64,000 nt of DNA from Pseudomonas fluorescens (GCF_902498065.1 NZ_CABVIR010000001.1:434001-498000); one strand, 5' to 3'. Counted from the first letter of the stretch, positions 16,991 through 25,730 are shown. Notes: generated by a model from the sequence alone, not told the origin. Program-made: numbers and translations.

Positions 16991-18010
16991 ATGAACGAAG
17001 CCAGATTCGATTTTGCGGGTAACGCCATCACTCAACTGTGCGGCGTGAAATACCCGATTTTCCTCGGCGGGATGGCGGCGATTTCCGGCCCGCCACTCGT
17101 GGCGGCAGTCGCCAACGCCGGGGGGCTGGGCGTGGTGGGTGGGTTGCGCTTGCCGCCATTGACCTTACGCCGATGGATCCAGGAAACCCGAGCGCTGACC
17201 GACCAACCCTTTGGTGTAAACCTTGTTCCGCAGTTCGGCGGCCCTGACGTGTTTGAAGCGCAATTCCAGGTGGTCCTCAAAGAAAAGCCGCGGCTGCTTT
17301 CCTTGTTTTACGCCGAGGCCTATTCCGCCGACATGATTCCCCGGGCGAAGGACGCGGGGCTGGTGGTCATGGTGCAAACAGGCTCGGTGGAACTGGCGAA
17401 AATCGCCATCGCGCAAGGCGCTGACATCATCGTGGCGCAAGGCAGCGAAAGTGGCGGTCATTTGAATCGAGGCACCATCGGCATCATGCCGTTGCTGACG
17501 TCGATCCTGTCCATTGCCGAGGGACGACCGGTTCTGGCGGCCGGTGGCATCACCAACGGCGACGATGTCCGCGCGCTGATGTCGCTGGGCGCGTCAGGGG
17601 TGGTGGTGGGCACGGCGTTTATTGCCACCGACGAGTCGAATGCGCACCCGCTCTACAAGCAAAAGATTGTCGAGGCGACGACGGATGACACCGAGTACCG
17701 GACCGGGTATTCGTTCGGTTGGACTTATGGCACGCCGCACCGGGTGATTCCCAATCGCGACAAGTGGAACCTGCTGCGCTTTATCGGCGGTGGCGCCCGC
17801 GCAATCGACAAACCACGCATGGCCAAGAAGCTGTCGCTGTACGCGGGGCAGGGGGTTGGCAAAATCCACAGTGTCGTCCCTGCGGCAGAGCGTGTGGCGG
17901 AACTGGTGACAGGACTGCCGATGACCACAAGCCTGTTTGAACGCGGCGACGCTTATGCCGCCGCTGGCAGCTTTTTGCTGGAGCAGAGAAGGCCGCTTGG
18001 CTGGCAGTGA
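16991..18010 (+). CDS. nitronate monooxygenase-like FMN enzyme
   Basis: This 339-residue TIM-barrel flavoprotein belongs to the nitronate monooxygenase/2-nitropropane dioxygenase family. The N-terminal YPIFLGGMAAISGPPLVAAV and NAGGLGVVGG form the FMN-binding region. VAQGSESGGHLNRG carries the conserved active-site His, and LAAGGITNGDD and ASGVVVGTAF contact the FMN phosphate. It differs from the class I enzyme at 22828 and looks closer to the broader class II/enoyl-reductase-like branch. It is the last gene of the DUF485-ActP-b561 operon and is followed by a terminator. Confidence 0.8.
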   Translation: MNEARFDFAGNAITQLCGVKYPIFLGGMAAISGPPLVAAVANAGGLGVVGGLRLPPLTLRRWIQETRALTDQPFGVNLVPQFGGPDVFEAQFQVVLKEKPRLLSLFYAEAYSADMIPRAKDAGLVVMVQTGSVELAKIAIAQGADIIVAQGSESGGHLNRGTIGIMPLLTSILSIAEGRPVLAAGGITNGDDVRALMSLGASGVVVGTAFIATDESNAHPLYKQKIVEATTDDTEYRTGYSFGWTYGTPHRVIPNRDKWNLLRFIGGGARAIDKPRMAKKLSLYAGQGVGKIHSVVPAAERVAELVTGLPMTTSLFERGDAYAAAGSFLLEQRRPLGWQ

Positions 18011-18036
18011 ACGTTGATTGATCGCGTGAAGAAAGC

Positions 18037-18068
18037 AACGGCTCGGGGTGATTGACCGAGCCGTTTTG
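18037..18068. terminator. bidirectional intrinsic terminator
   Basis: A perfect 10-bp stem (AACGGCTCGG / CCGAGCCGTT) with a 9-base loop runs into TTTT. It lies between the convergent nitronate monooxygenase and second LysR genes and can end both transcripts. Confidence 0.75.
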
Positions 18069-18097
18069 CGTGGGTGCGCGGCGCCGGCCGCAATGGT

Positions 18098-18985
18098 TTA
18101 CAAGGCTGCCGGCCGGGCAATCTGATTCTGCGCCAGGCGGATGAACGCGCTCATGGCCGAGGTGATCATCGAATCGTTTCGGCGGATGAACACGGTCGAA
18201 ACGTTGGCGAATTCGGCCGGTAGCGTGTGGCAGCGAATCGCATGCCGCACGCTGCAATTCTCTGCGATGGCCTTGGGCAACAAGGTCACGCCCATGCCCG
18301 CTGCGACGCATGACAGGATGCCGTCGAGGGTGCCCAGTTCCATGATCTGGTTGGGCACCAGCCCGACCTGGTAGAACCAGTTTTCCAGGGTAGAGCGATA
18401 GAAACATCCGGTGCGGAAGACCAGCACGGTTTGCTGGGGGATCTTCTCGATGAGCGCAGCCAGTGTCTCGAACTGGCTGCTACTGACCAGCACCAGTTCC
18501 TCTTGAAAAACCTCTTCCTGCGCCAAGGTCGAGTTCTGGTGAAATCCGCCGACGAACGCGCCGTCGAGTCGATGGGCTTCAATCGCCTTGATCAGCTCGA
18601 CGGTCGTCCCGGTCAGCAGCGACAGTTGCACCTCGGGGTATTGCTCGCGGTACTTCGTCAGCACCTGTGGCAAGCGAATGGCGGCGGTGGTTTCCATTGA
18701 GCCCAGCCGCAGCAGTCCGGTCGGAACACCGGTGTCCGTCAAGGCGCTGCGACTCTCTTCTGTCAGTTGCAGGATGCGCCGCGCATAACCGAGGAAGGTC
18801 TCGCCCGCCGACGTCAGCACCACCCCGGATTTCTTGCGGATGAACAGCTCCCGATTCAGTTCGGCTTCAAGCTCCTTCACCCGCATGGTGACGTTGGACT
18901 GCACCGTATTCACGTTGACGGCGGCTGCGGTAAAACTGCCAAGCTCGGCAACCGCGCAGAAAATTTTCAGTTGGCGCATTTCCAT
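18098..18985 (-). CDS. LysR family transcriptional regulator (second paralogue)
   Basis: From the ATG at 18985 (GGTGA just upstream; ATG 18997 is possible) the protein has 295 residues with a helix-turn-helix (GSFTAAAVNVNTVQSNVTMR) and a substrate-binding domain (TVLVFRTGCFYRSTLENWF, VAAGMGVTLLPKAIA). It is related to the LysR at 13183. It is divergent from the MOSC gene across an intergenic region with an AAAGTGAT/ATCACTTT inverted repeat. It is a candidate regulator of the MOSC gene and of the mmsA operon. Confidence 0.85.
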   Translation of the reverse strand: MEMRQLKIFCAVAELGSFTAAAVNVNTVQSNVTMRVKELEAELNRELFIRKKSGVVLTSAGETFLGYARRILQLTEESRSALTDTGVPTGLLRLGSMETTAAIRLPQVLTKYREQYPEVQLSLLTGTTVELIKAIEAHRLDGAFVGGFHQNSTLAQEEVFQEELVLVSSSQFETLAALIEKIPQQTVLVFRTGCFYRSTLENWFYQVGLVPNQIMELGTLDGILSCVAAGMGVTLLPKAIAENCSVRHAIRCHTLPAEFANVSTVFIRRNDSMITSAMSAFIRLAQNQIARPAAL

Positions 18986-19007
18986 GATCGTCACCATCCA
19001 TCATAAA

Positions 19008-19040
19008 AAGTGATTATGGACATATTTAACGATCACTTTA
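19008..19040. promoter_or_regulatory. 8-bp inverted repeat operator between LysR and MOSC genes
   Basis: AAAGTGAT (19008-19015) and ATCACTTT (19033-19040) are a perfect inverted repeat separated by 17 AT-rich bases, in the divergent LysR-MOSC promoter region. This is the expected location for LysR autoregulation. Confidence 0.5.
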
Positions 19041-19099
19041 CGGCCTTTGTCGCCGGTTAGTAAAGTGGCCGAAACCCGCTAACACGTGCGATCGGACCC

Positions 19100-19774
19100 A
19101 TGACATTGACTTCGAAAATTGATCACGTCTTCGCCGGCGGCCTGGGGATATTGAAACCCGAAGGGCAGCGTACGGGCATCTTCAAACAGCGACGTTCGAG
19201 CCCCGTTCGCGTCGAGCTGCACGGGATTGTCGGTGACCAGCACGGCGACACCAGGGTTCACGGCGGTCCGGAAAAGGCGGTTCATCACTATGCGGCAGAA
19301 AACTATCTGCGTCTGGCGCAGGCCTTTGCGCACTGCGCCCATGAGCTGCTTCCGGGCAGCCTGGGGGAGAACATTTCCGCGCTCGAACTCTCGGAGCGCA
19401 ACGTGCACATCGGCGATGTATTCCTGATGGGCAGTGCAGTGTTGCAGGTGTCTCAGCCGCGCAGCCCGTGCTGGAAAATCAATCATCGTTTCGACGCCGA
19501 ACACATGTCGATGCATGTCGCCAAAGAGCGAATCACCGGTTGGTATTACCGGGTGCTTCAACCGGGCTGCATCGAAGCGGGCGACAGGATCGAGCTGCTG
19601 GACAGGCAGACAGAGCGCTTTTCCATCGATGAATTCTGGCAGGTGCAGCTTTCTCACCGCCCGGTGATCGACGATCTGCTGGCGTTGGCGGCAAGCCGTG
19701 GATTGGCCGAAGACTGGAAGCGGCGCCTGTCGGAACGGGCGAAGTGGCTGCAAAAAGCGGTTCAGGGCCAATAG
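19100..19774 (+). CDS. MOSC domain protein, YiiM-like
   Basis: This 224-residue protein carries a MOSC (molybdenum cofactor sulfurase C-terminal) domain. The landmarks are DQHGDTRVHGGPEKAVHHYA, GSLGENIS and QPRSPCWKINHRF, whose Cys is the expected molybdenum ligand. Such YiiM-like proteins bind Moco and reduce N-hydroxylated compounds. Its position between two nitronate monooxygenase operons suggests a role in clearing hydroxylamino or nitro compounds; this is inference. It is divergent from the second LysR gene. Confidence 0.85.
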   Translation: MTLTSKIDHVFAGGLGILKPEGQRTGIFKQRRSSPVRVELHGIVGDQHGDTRVHGGPEKAVHHYAAENYLRLAQAFAHCAHELLPGSLGENISALELSERNVHIGDVFLMGSAVLQVSQPRSPCWKINHRFDAEHMSMHVAKERITGWYYRVLQPGCIEAGDRIELLDRQTERFSIDEFWQVQLSHRPVIDDLLALAASRGLAEDWKRRLSERAKWLQKAVQGQ

Positions 19775-19792
19775 CTGTACACGCATGTGCAC

Positions 19793-19824
19793 GTGTGGAG
19801 AGGGAGCAAGCCCCCTCGCCACAC
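19793..19824. repeat. REP-like hairpin
   Basis: GTGTGGAGAGGG and CCCTCGCCACAC form a 12-bp stem with one mismatch and an 8-base loop between the convergent MOSC and DUF6124 genes. It probably acts as a shared terminator or REP relic. Confidence 0.55.
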
Positions 19825-19843
19825 AAGCTCTGCTTAGCGGTGT

Positions 19844-20203
19844 TTACTCACGCGGATCAATCTGATCCAGCACCCGGTTCGCTGTTATTTCCGCCAGCAT
19901 GATGCTGTTGGAAATGCCCAGCAGCGCGTTACGCGACCCGCCGTCGAGAAGGTCCACCAAGTGATGGACCATCACATCCACCGAGGCCAGCGTCTCGACC
20001 AGATAAACCATCAGGGTTTCGGTCGTGAGCGCTGGGTCCACGGTAAACAGGGTGCTGGGTGTGCGCGGCGTGGCTTTGATGTCGGCAGTCGACGGGAAGT
20101 GGTAGTCGAGGGCACGCTCGGCGGCCTCGTTGAGTTTGTTTGAGTCGGGTTCGTACGGGGAGGCTGGATCGGTGTCTGGCGGATTGGGTGAGGGTTTGAT
20201 CAT
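19844..20203 (-). CDS. DUF6124 family protein
   Basis: This 119-residue protein begins MIKPSPNPPDTDPASPYEPD and contains LNEAAERALDYH and FTVDPALTTETLMVYLVETLAS, typical of the DUF6124 family, which is abundant in Pseudomonas. The start is supported by GGAG in GTTTTTGGAGACAG. The family has no known function. The gene is preceded by a long structured leader. Confidence 0.8.
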   Translation of the reverse strand: MIKPSPNPPDTDPASPYEPDSNKLNEAAERALDYHFPSTADIKATPRTPSTLFTVDPALTTETLMVYLVETLASVDVMVHHLVDLLDGGSRNALLGISNSIMLAEITANRVLDQIDPRE

Positions 20204-20254
20204 GGTTCTGTCTCCAAAAACGTGGAGCCGTCACCGACTTGCGACTAAACAAGG

Positions 20255-20334
20255 GGTGGCAGCTGTACGCAGGTTAGTCGACCGGGGGAGACTCAAAACC
20301 GGCGCACCCGAAGGCGCCCTGCGTACAGCTACCA
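20255..20334 (-). ncRNA. structured leader of the DUF6124 gene
   Basis: On the minus strand this region forms a long hairpin: arms TGGTAGCTGTACGCAGG and its near-complement at 20257-20273 and 20318-20334 pair over 17 positions with one mismatch. They enclose a GGCGC/GGCGCC sub-hairpin (20301-20318) and a GACTAA/TTAGTC pairing with flanking sequence. It lies 50-130 bases upstream of the DUF6124 start. It may be a cis-regulatory RNA or a REP-like insertion; function is unknown. Confidence 0.45.
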
Positions 20335-20733
20335 TGAAGTTCAGGCATGAAATGACCTGATTGTCTGGATGCAAATACGCTTTGAATCACCCCCGGGCGA
20401 CTAAACCCGACCACTGATGAGCAGTGGCACGAATCAAGTTACCGGGCACCCCCAAAGCGCACAAGCCGGCGGATTCTGGCGTACCCGTAGGCAACGACGC
20501 AAGGTTTTGTAGCTTTCATCACGTAACCACGAGCGCGCTTAAACAAGCATTCACCCGCGCTGTTTAATACCTCAAACACCTTCACCATTTATGATCCATA
20601 AGATCATTAATCATCATTTTACATGATCCTTTGCCTGGCCTACTTTGACTCTGGCAGGCGCGCCATCGGCCGCCTGACGCTCTCCCGACAACAACAAGAG
20701 ATGGCTCTTATCCACCACCAGGGGACACCCGCC
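20335..20733. promoter_or_regulatory. mmsA upstream region with the shared 23-bp operator at 20606-20628
   Basis: The 23 bases at 20606-20628 (ATTAATCATC followed by ATTTTACATGATC) match 14231-14253 with two mismatches. Immediately upstream, ATGATC (20591) and GATCAT form another inverted repeat. Between 20335 and 20590 there is a small hairpin (CCACTGATGAGCAGTGG near 20419) but no gene. The region probably holds the LysR-controlled promoter of the mmsA operon. Confidence 0.5.
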
Positions 20734-22251
20734 ATGAGCAACCAGCCAGTAGACATCGCACACTACATTCACGGCCGCGTGACGCACGGTACTTCAGGTC
20801 GCGCGCAGAACGTCACCAACCCTGCCATCGGTTCCGTCATCGGCAAAGTGGCGCTCGCCAATGCCGCTGAAGTCGACGCGGCAGTGAAATCGGCGGCGGC
20901 CGCGTTTCCCGCCTGGTCGGCGCTGCCGCCGCTGCGTCGCGCCCGCATCCTGTTCAAGTTCCTGGCGTTGCTCAATGAACACCGCGACACACTGGCGCGA
21001 ATGATCACCGCCGAGCACGGCAAAGTTTTCACCGATGCCCAAGGCGAAGTGACGCGCGGCATCGAGGTCGTCGAGTTCGCCTGCGGCATCCCGCAACTGC
21101 TCAAGGGTGACTACACCGAGCAGGTTTCCACCAACATCGACAACTGGACCATGCGCCAGCCGCTGGGCGTAGTGGCGGGCATTACGCCGTTCAACTTCCC
21201 GGTGATGGTGCCGATGTGGATGTTCCCGGTGGCCATCGCCTGCGGCAACACCTTCGTGCTCAAGCCGAGCCCCATCGACCCGTCGCCGTCGTTGCTGATC
21301 GCCGAATTGTTCAAGGAAGCGGGGTTGCCGGATGGCGTGTTTAACGTGGTGCAGGGTGATAAAGAAGCGGTGGACGCGCTGATCGATCATCCGGACGTCA
21401 AAGCCGTGAGCTTTGTCGGATCGACGCCGATTGCCAATTACATCTACGAGACCGGTGCCCGCCACGGCAAGCGTGTCCAAGCCCTGGGCGGCGCAAAGAA
21501 TCATATGGTGGTGATGCCCGACGCCGACATCGACCAGGTGGTCGACGCGCTGATCGGCGCGGCGTTCGGTTCTGCTGGCGAGCGCTGCATGGCGATCTCG
21601 GTGGCGGTGTTTGTCGGTGACGTCGCCGACAAGGTGATGCCGAAACTGGTGGAACGCACCCGCACGCTCAAAGTCCTCGAAGGCATGAACCTGGCCGCCG
21701 AGATGGGCCCGATCGTGTCGCAAGTTGCGTTGCAACGCATCACTGGCTACATCGAACAAGGTATTGAGGAAGGCGCCGAGCTGCTGGTCGACGGTCGTGG
21801 TTTTGACGGCGTTCAGGCGGGCGCAAATTGCGCCGACGGGTTCTGGCTCGGCGGCACGGTGTTCGACCATGTCACCCCCGAGATGAAAATCTACCAAGAG
21901 GAAATTTTCGGTCCGGTATTGGCGTGCATGCGCGTCAAGGACTTTGCCGAGGCGGTCGATCTGGTCAACTCGCATGAGTTCGGCAACGGCACCGCTTGCT
22001 ATACCCGCGACGGTCACATCGCCCGTGAATTCGCCAGCCGCATTCAGGTGGGGATGGTGGGCATCAACGTGCCGATTCCGGTGCCGATGGCATGGCACGG
22101 TTTTGGTGGCTGGAAGCGCTCGCTGTTCGGTGACACACACGCCTATGGCGAAGAGGGCGTGCGTTTCTACACCAAGCAGAAGTCGATCATGCAGCGCTGG
22201 CCGAACAGCATCGCCAAGGGCGCGGAATTTGCCATGCCGACCTCCAAGTAA
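20734..22251 (+). CDS. mmsA: CoA-acylating (methyl)malonate-semialdehyde dehydrogenase
   Basis: The start is the ATG at 20734, giving 505 residues ([15 protein letters not shown]); the frame is open upstream without support. It is an aldehyde dehydrogenase of the MmsA group: [36 protein letters not shown] and catalytic Cys in [11 protein letters not shown], with the MmsA-specific [20 protein letters not shown] near the C-terminus. MmsA converts methylmalonate or malonate semialdehyde with CoA and NAD to propionyl- or acetyl-CoA and CO2. The neighbours (malonate semialdehyde decarboxylase, class I nitronate monooxygenase) point to malonate semialdehyde as substrate rather than valine degradation; no valine-pathway mmsB is adjacent. 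Confidence 0.9.
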   Translation: MSNQPVDIAHYIHGRVTHGTSGRAQNVTNPAIGSVIGKVALANAAEVDAAVKSAAAAFPAWSALPPLRRARILFKFLALLNEHRDTLARMITAEHGKVFTDAQGEVTRGIEVVEFACGIPQLLKGDYTEQVSTNIDNWTMRQPLGVVAGITPFNFPVMVPMWMFPVAIACGNTFVLKPSPIDPSPSLLIAELFKEAGLPDGVFNVVQGDKEAVDALIDHPDVKAVSFVGSTPIANYIYETGARHGKRVQALGGAKNHMVVMPDADIDQVVDALIGAAFGSAGERCMAISVAVFVGDVADKVMPKLVERTRTLKVLEGMNLAAEMGPIVSQVALQRITGYIEQGIEEGAELLVDGRGFDGVQAGANCADGFWLGGTVFDHVTPEMKIYQEEIFGPVLACMRVKDFAEAVDLVNSHEFGNGTACYTRDGHIAREFASRIQVGMVGINVPIPVPMAWHGFGGWKRSLFGDTHAYGEEGVRFYTKQKSIMQRWPNSIAKGAEFAMPTSK

Positions 22252-22327
22252 ACACGGCTTTCTGCTCCACAGGTTTGGGGGTAGATGACGTGTTGGCACG
22301 GGCTGGCACGGCATCCTTTTTCCCAGG

Positions 22328-22356
22328 GGGAGCGAACACCTCGCTCCCGGTTTTTT
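22328..22356 (+). terminator. intrinsic terminator or attenuator within the operon
   Basis: A 7-bp stem GGGAGCG/CGCTCCC with a 7-base loop followed by GGTTTTTT stands between mmsA and the decarboxylase gene. It would end or reduce transcription, so the downstream genes may be expressed at a lower level or have their own promoter. Confidence 0.75.
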
Positions 22357-22374
22357 CCGCACAGGTGAACCACT

Positions 22375-22764
22375 ATGCCGTTGCTCAAGTTCGACATCAT
22401 CCAGGGGCGCAATGACGAACAGCTCAGGACCCTTCTGGACGTGACCCATCAAGCGATGGTCGAGGCCTTTGAAGTGCCCGACAGTGACCGCTACCAATGC
22501 GTTACGCAACATCGTCCGGGGGAGTTGGTGCTGCACGACACGGGATTGGGTTACACACGCACGACCAACGTGGTGTTGCTGACGGTGATTTCGCGACCGC
22601 GTTCAGAGGTGCAGAAAACCGTGTTCTACCGCTTGCTGGCCGAGAAGCTGCAAGCCGCGTGTGGCCTGTCGCCCGATGACCTGATTGTTTCGCTGGTGGA
22701 GAACGCCGATGCGGACTGGTCCTTCGGCCGTGGAAAGGCGCAATTTATGACCGGTGAACTTTAG
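22375..22764 (+). CDS. malonate semialdehyde decarboxylase (tautomerase superfamily)
   Basis: This 129-residue protein starts MPLLKFDIIQGRND, leaving Pro1 after Met removal. Counting from Pro1, Asp37, Arg73 and Arg75 fall where the catalytic residues of malonate semialdehyde decarboxylase from the trans-3-chloroacrylate pathway are placed. The whole sequence (RPGELVLHDTGLGYTRT, LVENADADWSFGRGKAQF) is very close to that enzyme as I recall it, and the length is identical. It would convert malonate semialdehyde to acetaldehyde and CO2. It stands between a malonate-semialdehyde dehydrogenase and a nitronate monooxygenase. An unspecialised tautomerase is the alternative. Confidence 0.8.
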   Translation: MPLLKFDIIQGRNDEQLRTLLDVTHQAMVEAFEVPDSDRYQCVTQHRPGELVLHDTGLGYTRTTNVVLLTVISRPRSEVQKTVFYRLLAEKLQAACGLSPDDLIVSLVENADADWSFGRGKAQFMTGEL

Positions 22765-22827
22765 GCTTCGCCGTGTGGGCCTAGGGGTCCGTTTTTACCT
22801 CCGTGCAATTCTCTTTCAGGTGCTGCC

Positions 22828-23877
22828 ATGTCCACTCCGCTGCTGTCCCTATTGAACATTCGACTGCCCGTCCTTCAATCGCCGATGGCAGGTATTTCCA
22901 CGCCCCGACTGGCGGCAGCGGTGTCCAACGCCGGCGGCCTCGGCGCGATTGGCATCGGGGCGAGCAACGTCGAGCAGGCGCGGAACATGATTCGCGAGAC
23001 GGCCGCGTTGACGGACAAACCGTTCAATGTGAATGTTTTTTGCCACCAGCCTGCTGTCCACGACAGCGCTCGCGAGACGCAGTGGCTGACATTTCTGGCG
23101 CCGTTTTTTGCGGAGTTCGGGGCGGCTGCACCAACAGCGCTGCGTGAGATTTATACCTCGTTCGTCGAAGACCCGGACATGCTGCAGATGCTGCTGGAAG
23201 AACGTCCGGCGGTGGTCAGCTTTCATTTCGGGCTGCCGCCGCAACCGGCAATCGATGCGCTCAAGGCCGCCGGCATCATCCTGTTGTGCTCCGTGACCAA
23301 CCTCGCCGAGGCGCAAAGCGCGGAACACGCCGGCGTGCATGCGCTGGTCGCTCAAGGTTACGAAGCCGGGGGGCATCGCGGGGTATTCGATCCGCAGCAG
23401 GATTCGCAGATGGGGACGTTGGCGTTGGTGCGTGTACTGGCGGCGACTTGCCGACTGCCGGTGATCGCGGCGGGCGGCATCATGGACGGCGCGGGGATCA
23501 AGGCGGCCATGCAGCTGGGCGCCAGTGCCGCACAGTTGGGAACGGCGTTTATCCTCTGCCCGGAATCCTCCGCCAACAACGCCTATCGCGAGGCCTTGAA
23601 AGGGCCGCGAGCCCACCAGACCCAGGTCACCAGCGTCATTTCCGGGCGTCCTGCCCGGGGCATGGTCAATCGCAACTTCACCGACCTCGAGGCGGCTGGA
23701 ACGGCCCTGCCAGATTATCCGCGCGCCTATGACGCCAACAAAGCGCTCAACGCCGTGGCCAGCGCCAAGGCCAACACGGAGTTTGCCGTGCAATGGGCGG
23801 GGCAGGGTGCGCCCCTGGTTCGTGAGATGCCGGCCGCTGCGCTGGTGAATCTGCTCGCTGCGGAAATGAACGACTGA
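22828..23877 (+). CDS. class I nitronate monooxygenase (propionate 3-nitronate type)
   Basis: This 349-residue FMN TIM-barrel enzyme has the class I pattern: [67 protein letters not shown] with the active-site His, and [12 protein letters not shown]. As I recall it, the sequence is close to P. aeruginosa PA4202. Class I enzymes oxidise propionate 3-nitronate to 3-oxopropanoate (malonate semialdehyde), nitrite and nitrate, preventing 3-nitropropionate poisoning of succinate dehydrogenase. Its product is the substrate of the two preceding genes. Confidence 0.9.
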   Translation: MSTPLLSLLNIRLPVLQSPMAGISTPRLAAAVSNAGGLGAIGIGASNVEQARNMIRETAALTDKPFNVNVFCHQPAVHDSARETQWLTFLAPFFAEFGAAAPTALREIYTSFVEDPDMLQMLLEERPAVVSFHFGLPPQPAIDALKAAGIILLCSVTNLAEAQSAEHAGVHALVAQGYEAGGHRGVFDPQQDSQMGTLALVRVLAATCRLPVIAAGGIMDGAGIKAAMQLGASAAQLGTAFILCPESSANNAYREALKGPRAHQTQVTSVISGRPARGMVNRNFTDLEAAGTALPDYPRAYDANKALNAVASAKANTEFAVQWAGQGAPLVREMPAAALVNLLAAEMND

Positions 23878-23886
23878 GTCAGACGT

Positions 23887-24648
23887 TTAGTGCAGTGCAA
23901 CCTCACTGAACTTGAGCAGCAGCGGGTCATTGTTCCCGTCACGAAACGCGAGCTTGATCGCTGGCGTTTTACTCAACTTGCTGTTGCTCTGCTGGAACGT
24001 CAGCGTGACCCGGGTCGGTACGTTGCGGATCAGCTGAAACTGCAGCCAGATGTTGTCCTCGACCTGGCCCACCCGGGCTGATTGGCCTTTGAGTGGACCG
24101 CCAGATTCGTCGAACAGCACGGTGTCATCGTTGAAGCGGAAGCTGCGGTCGACGTTCAGGTTGGTCAGTTCAAAGGTGCAGGTCGGCAAACGACCGATGT
24201 TTTCGCAACCTTCCAATTCAATACGTACGTTATCCAGCACTTCCATGCGTTTGCCGAGCAGGTTGCTGCCTTCGTTTTCTACGACCTTGGACTGCAGTTT
24301 GGCGAATTCGAACGAGGGCTTGGCGTACTCCGTGCCCAAAATGAAAAAGCCGAAAGACAGGCCTGCGACCATGAAGAACTGCAACACACCCCTGAGCATC
24401 GGCGTGAGGTTGCGGATCTGCCAACCGATGGAAACCACGCCCAGGAACAGGAAGGTGCTGACCAGCAACACCACGTTTTTCCAGCTGATGAAACTGAAGC
24501 CGAACACGCTGGGATCCGGCACGGCATAGGTGATCAATGCCCACATGGCGCCGAGCAAGACCCCGAGGCCTGCCATGCCTCGGGTGATCATCGAGGCAAC
24601 TTTCTGAGTGCGGGTAGGTGCTGTGAGTGAATCTTGCTGTGGTATCAA
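23887..24648 (-). CDS. hypothetical inner-membrane protein
   Basis: The most likely start is the TTG at 24648, nine bases after AAGGAG, giving 253 residues (ATG at 24591 is an alternative). Three hydrophobic helices occur in the N-terminal third (MAGLGVLLGAMWALITYAV, VVLLVSTFLFLGVVSIGW, LQFFMVAGLSFGFFILG). A soluble domain of about 135 residues follows, with the pair ELEGCENIGRLPTCTFEL suggesting a disulfide in the periplasm. No family was recognised. It is convergent with the nitronate monooxygenase and appears monocistronic. Confidence 0.6.
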   Translation of the reverse strand: MIPQQDSLTAPTRTQKVASMITRGMAGLGVLLGAMWALITYAVPDPSVFGFSFISWKNVVLLVSTFLFLGVVSIGWQIRNLTPMLRGVLQFFMVAGLSFGFFILGTEYAKPSFEFAKLQSKVVENEGSNLLGKRMEVLDNVRIELEGCENIGRLPTCTFELTNLNVDRSFRFNDDTVLFDESGGPLKGQSARVGQVEDNIWLQFQLIRNVPTRVTLTFQQSNSKLSKTPAIKLAFRDGNNDPLLLKFSEVALH

Positions 24649-24839
24649 CGCTGCCAACTCCTTGTTTTGTAGCCGTCCGTGCTTGATGGCAAATGTCGGG
24701 CTGTTGCAAAAAAATACCGCGGGAGGCCGAGGAGCGGTCGCCCGTTGTGGCAGGTTGCCATTATCCAGCAACGGCGCGGCAGGTAAAGCGTGGTATCGCC
24801 TGATGTGCAGTGAAGACCTCCCGCCTGCAGTGTCAGTTG

Positions 24840-25682
24840 TTACGGTGTCAGGCGCTGGGCGAGTAACGGTAATAGTTGCTCGCAGGAGGCCTCTATTTTC
24901 AGGTCGAGGAGGTCATCCGCTCGCGTCTTGCCCAGATTGATTGCAATCAGCGGCTTGCCTTGATCCGCCACCACCCGGCACAAGCGAAACGCCGAATACG
25001 CCATCAACGAAGAGCCCACCACCAGTAATCCCGCCGCTTTTTCCACCGCAGCCATCGCTTTCGCCGCTGTCTGCTGCGCCACGTTCTCGCCAAAAAACAC
25101 CACGTCCGGTTTCATTCGCTCGCCCGCGCAATGCGGGCAATGCGGTACCTGAAACCGCGCTTCGAACCCCGGGTCGAGCAGCGTGTCGCCGTCCGGCGCC
25201 TGCACCGCATCCACGCCGGCCAGGTACGGATTCTGCGCTTCCATCAACTGCTGGATGGAATCCCTCTCACTGCGCTGCCCGCAATCCAGGCACAGCACCC
25301 GATGCAGGCTGCCATGCAGTTCGATCACGTCGTGGCTGCCGGCCTGGTCGTGCAAGGTGTCGACGTTCTGGGTGATCAATCCACTGATTTGCTGCGTACT
25401 TTGCAGACTGGCCAGCGCCTCGTGCGCCACATTCGGCTGAGCCTGACGCACCCGTGGCCAGCCCAGCATCGCCCGCGCCCAATAGCGGCGCCGGGATTCG
25501 GGGGCGCCGAGAAACTCCTGATACATCATCGGTTGCCGGCCACGGCGCACGCCCTGGTGGTCGCGGTAGTCCGGAATGCCCGACGGGGTGCTGATGCCGG
25601 CACCGGTCAGGACCACGAACGGCTGGTCGGCCATGAGTTGCTGGAGCCGGTCGAGTTCTTCGCGGGTACGGCTGTCGAGCAT
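24840..25682 (-). CDS. NAD-dependent protein deacylase, sirtuin family
   Basis: The start is the ATG at 25682, giving 280 residues. Sir2 motifs are complete: VVLTGAGISTPSGIPDYRD, ITQNVDTLHDQAGS, catalytic His in IELHGSLHRV, two zinc-binding pairs (CLDCG and CPHC), VVFFGENV and VVGSSLMAYSAF. The arrangement fits the class II (SIRT4-like) bacterial sirtuins. The enzyme removes acyl groups from lysines using NAD. It is monocistronic with a REPIN upstream. Confidence 0.9.
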   Translation of the reverse strand: MLDSRTREELDRLQQLMADQPFVVLTGAGISTPSGIPDYRDHQGVRRGRQPMMYQEFLGAPESRRRYWARAMLGWPRVRQAQPNVAHEALASLQSTQQISGLITQNVDTLHDQAGSHDVIELHGSLHRVLCLDCGQRSERDSIQQLMEAQNPYLAGVDAVQAPDGDTLLDPGFEARFQVPHCPHCAGERMKPDVVFFGENVAQQTAAKAMAAVEKAAGLLVVGSSLMAYSAFRLCRVVADQGKPLIAINLGKTRADDLLDLKIEASCEQLLPLLAQRLTP

Positions 25683-25730
25683 GTTTAACACTCCGGTAAA
25701 CCTTGAGTGTGTGCAGGGTAGCACTGAACC

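Noticed and set aside
20794..22536. 580-codon frame antisense to mmsA
   Set aside because: It is an antisense shadow of a conserved high-G+C gene; the product is His/Arg/Asp-rich without domain features.
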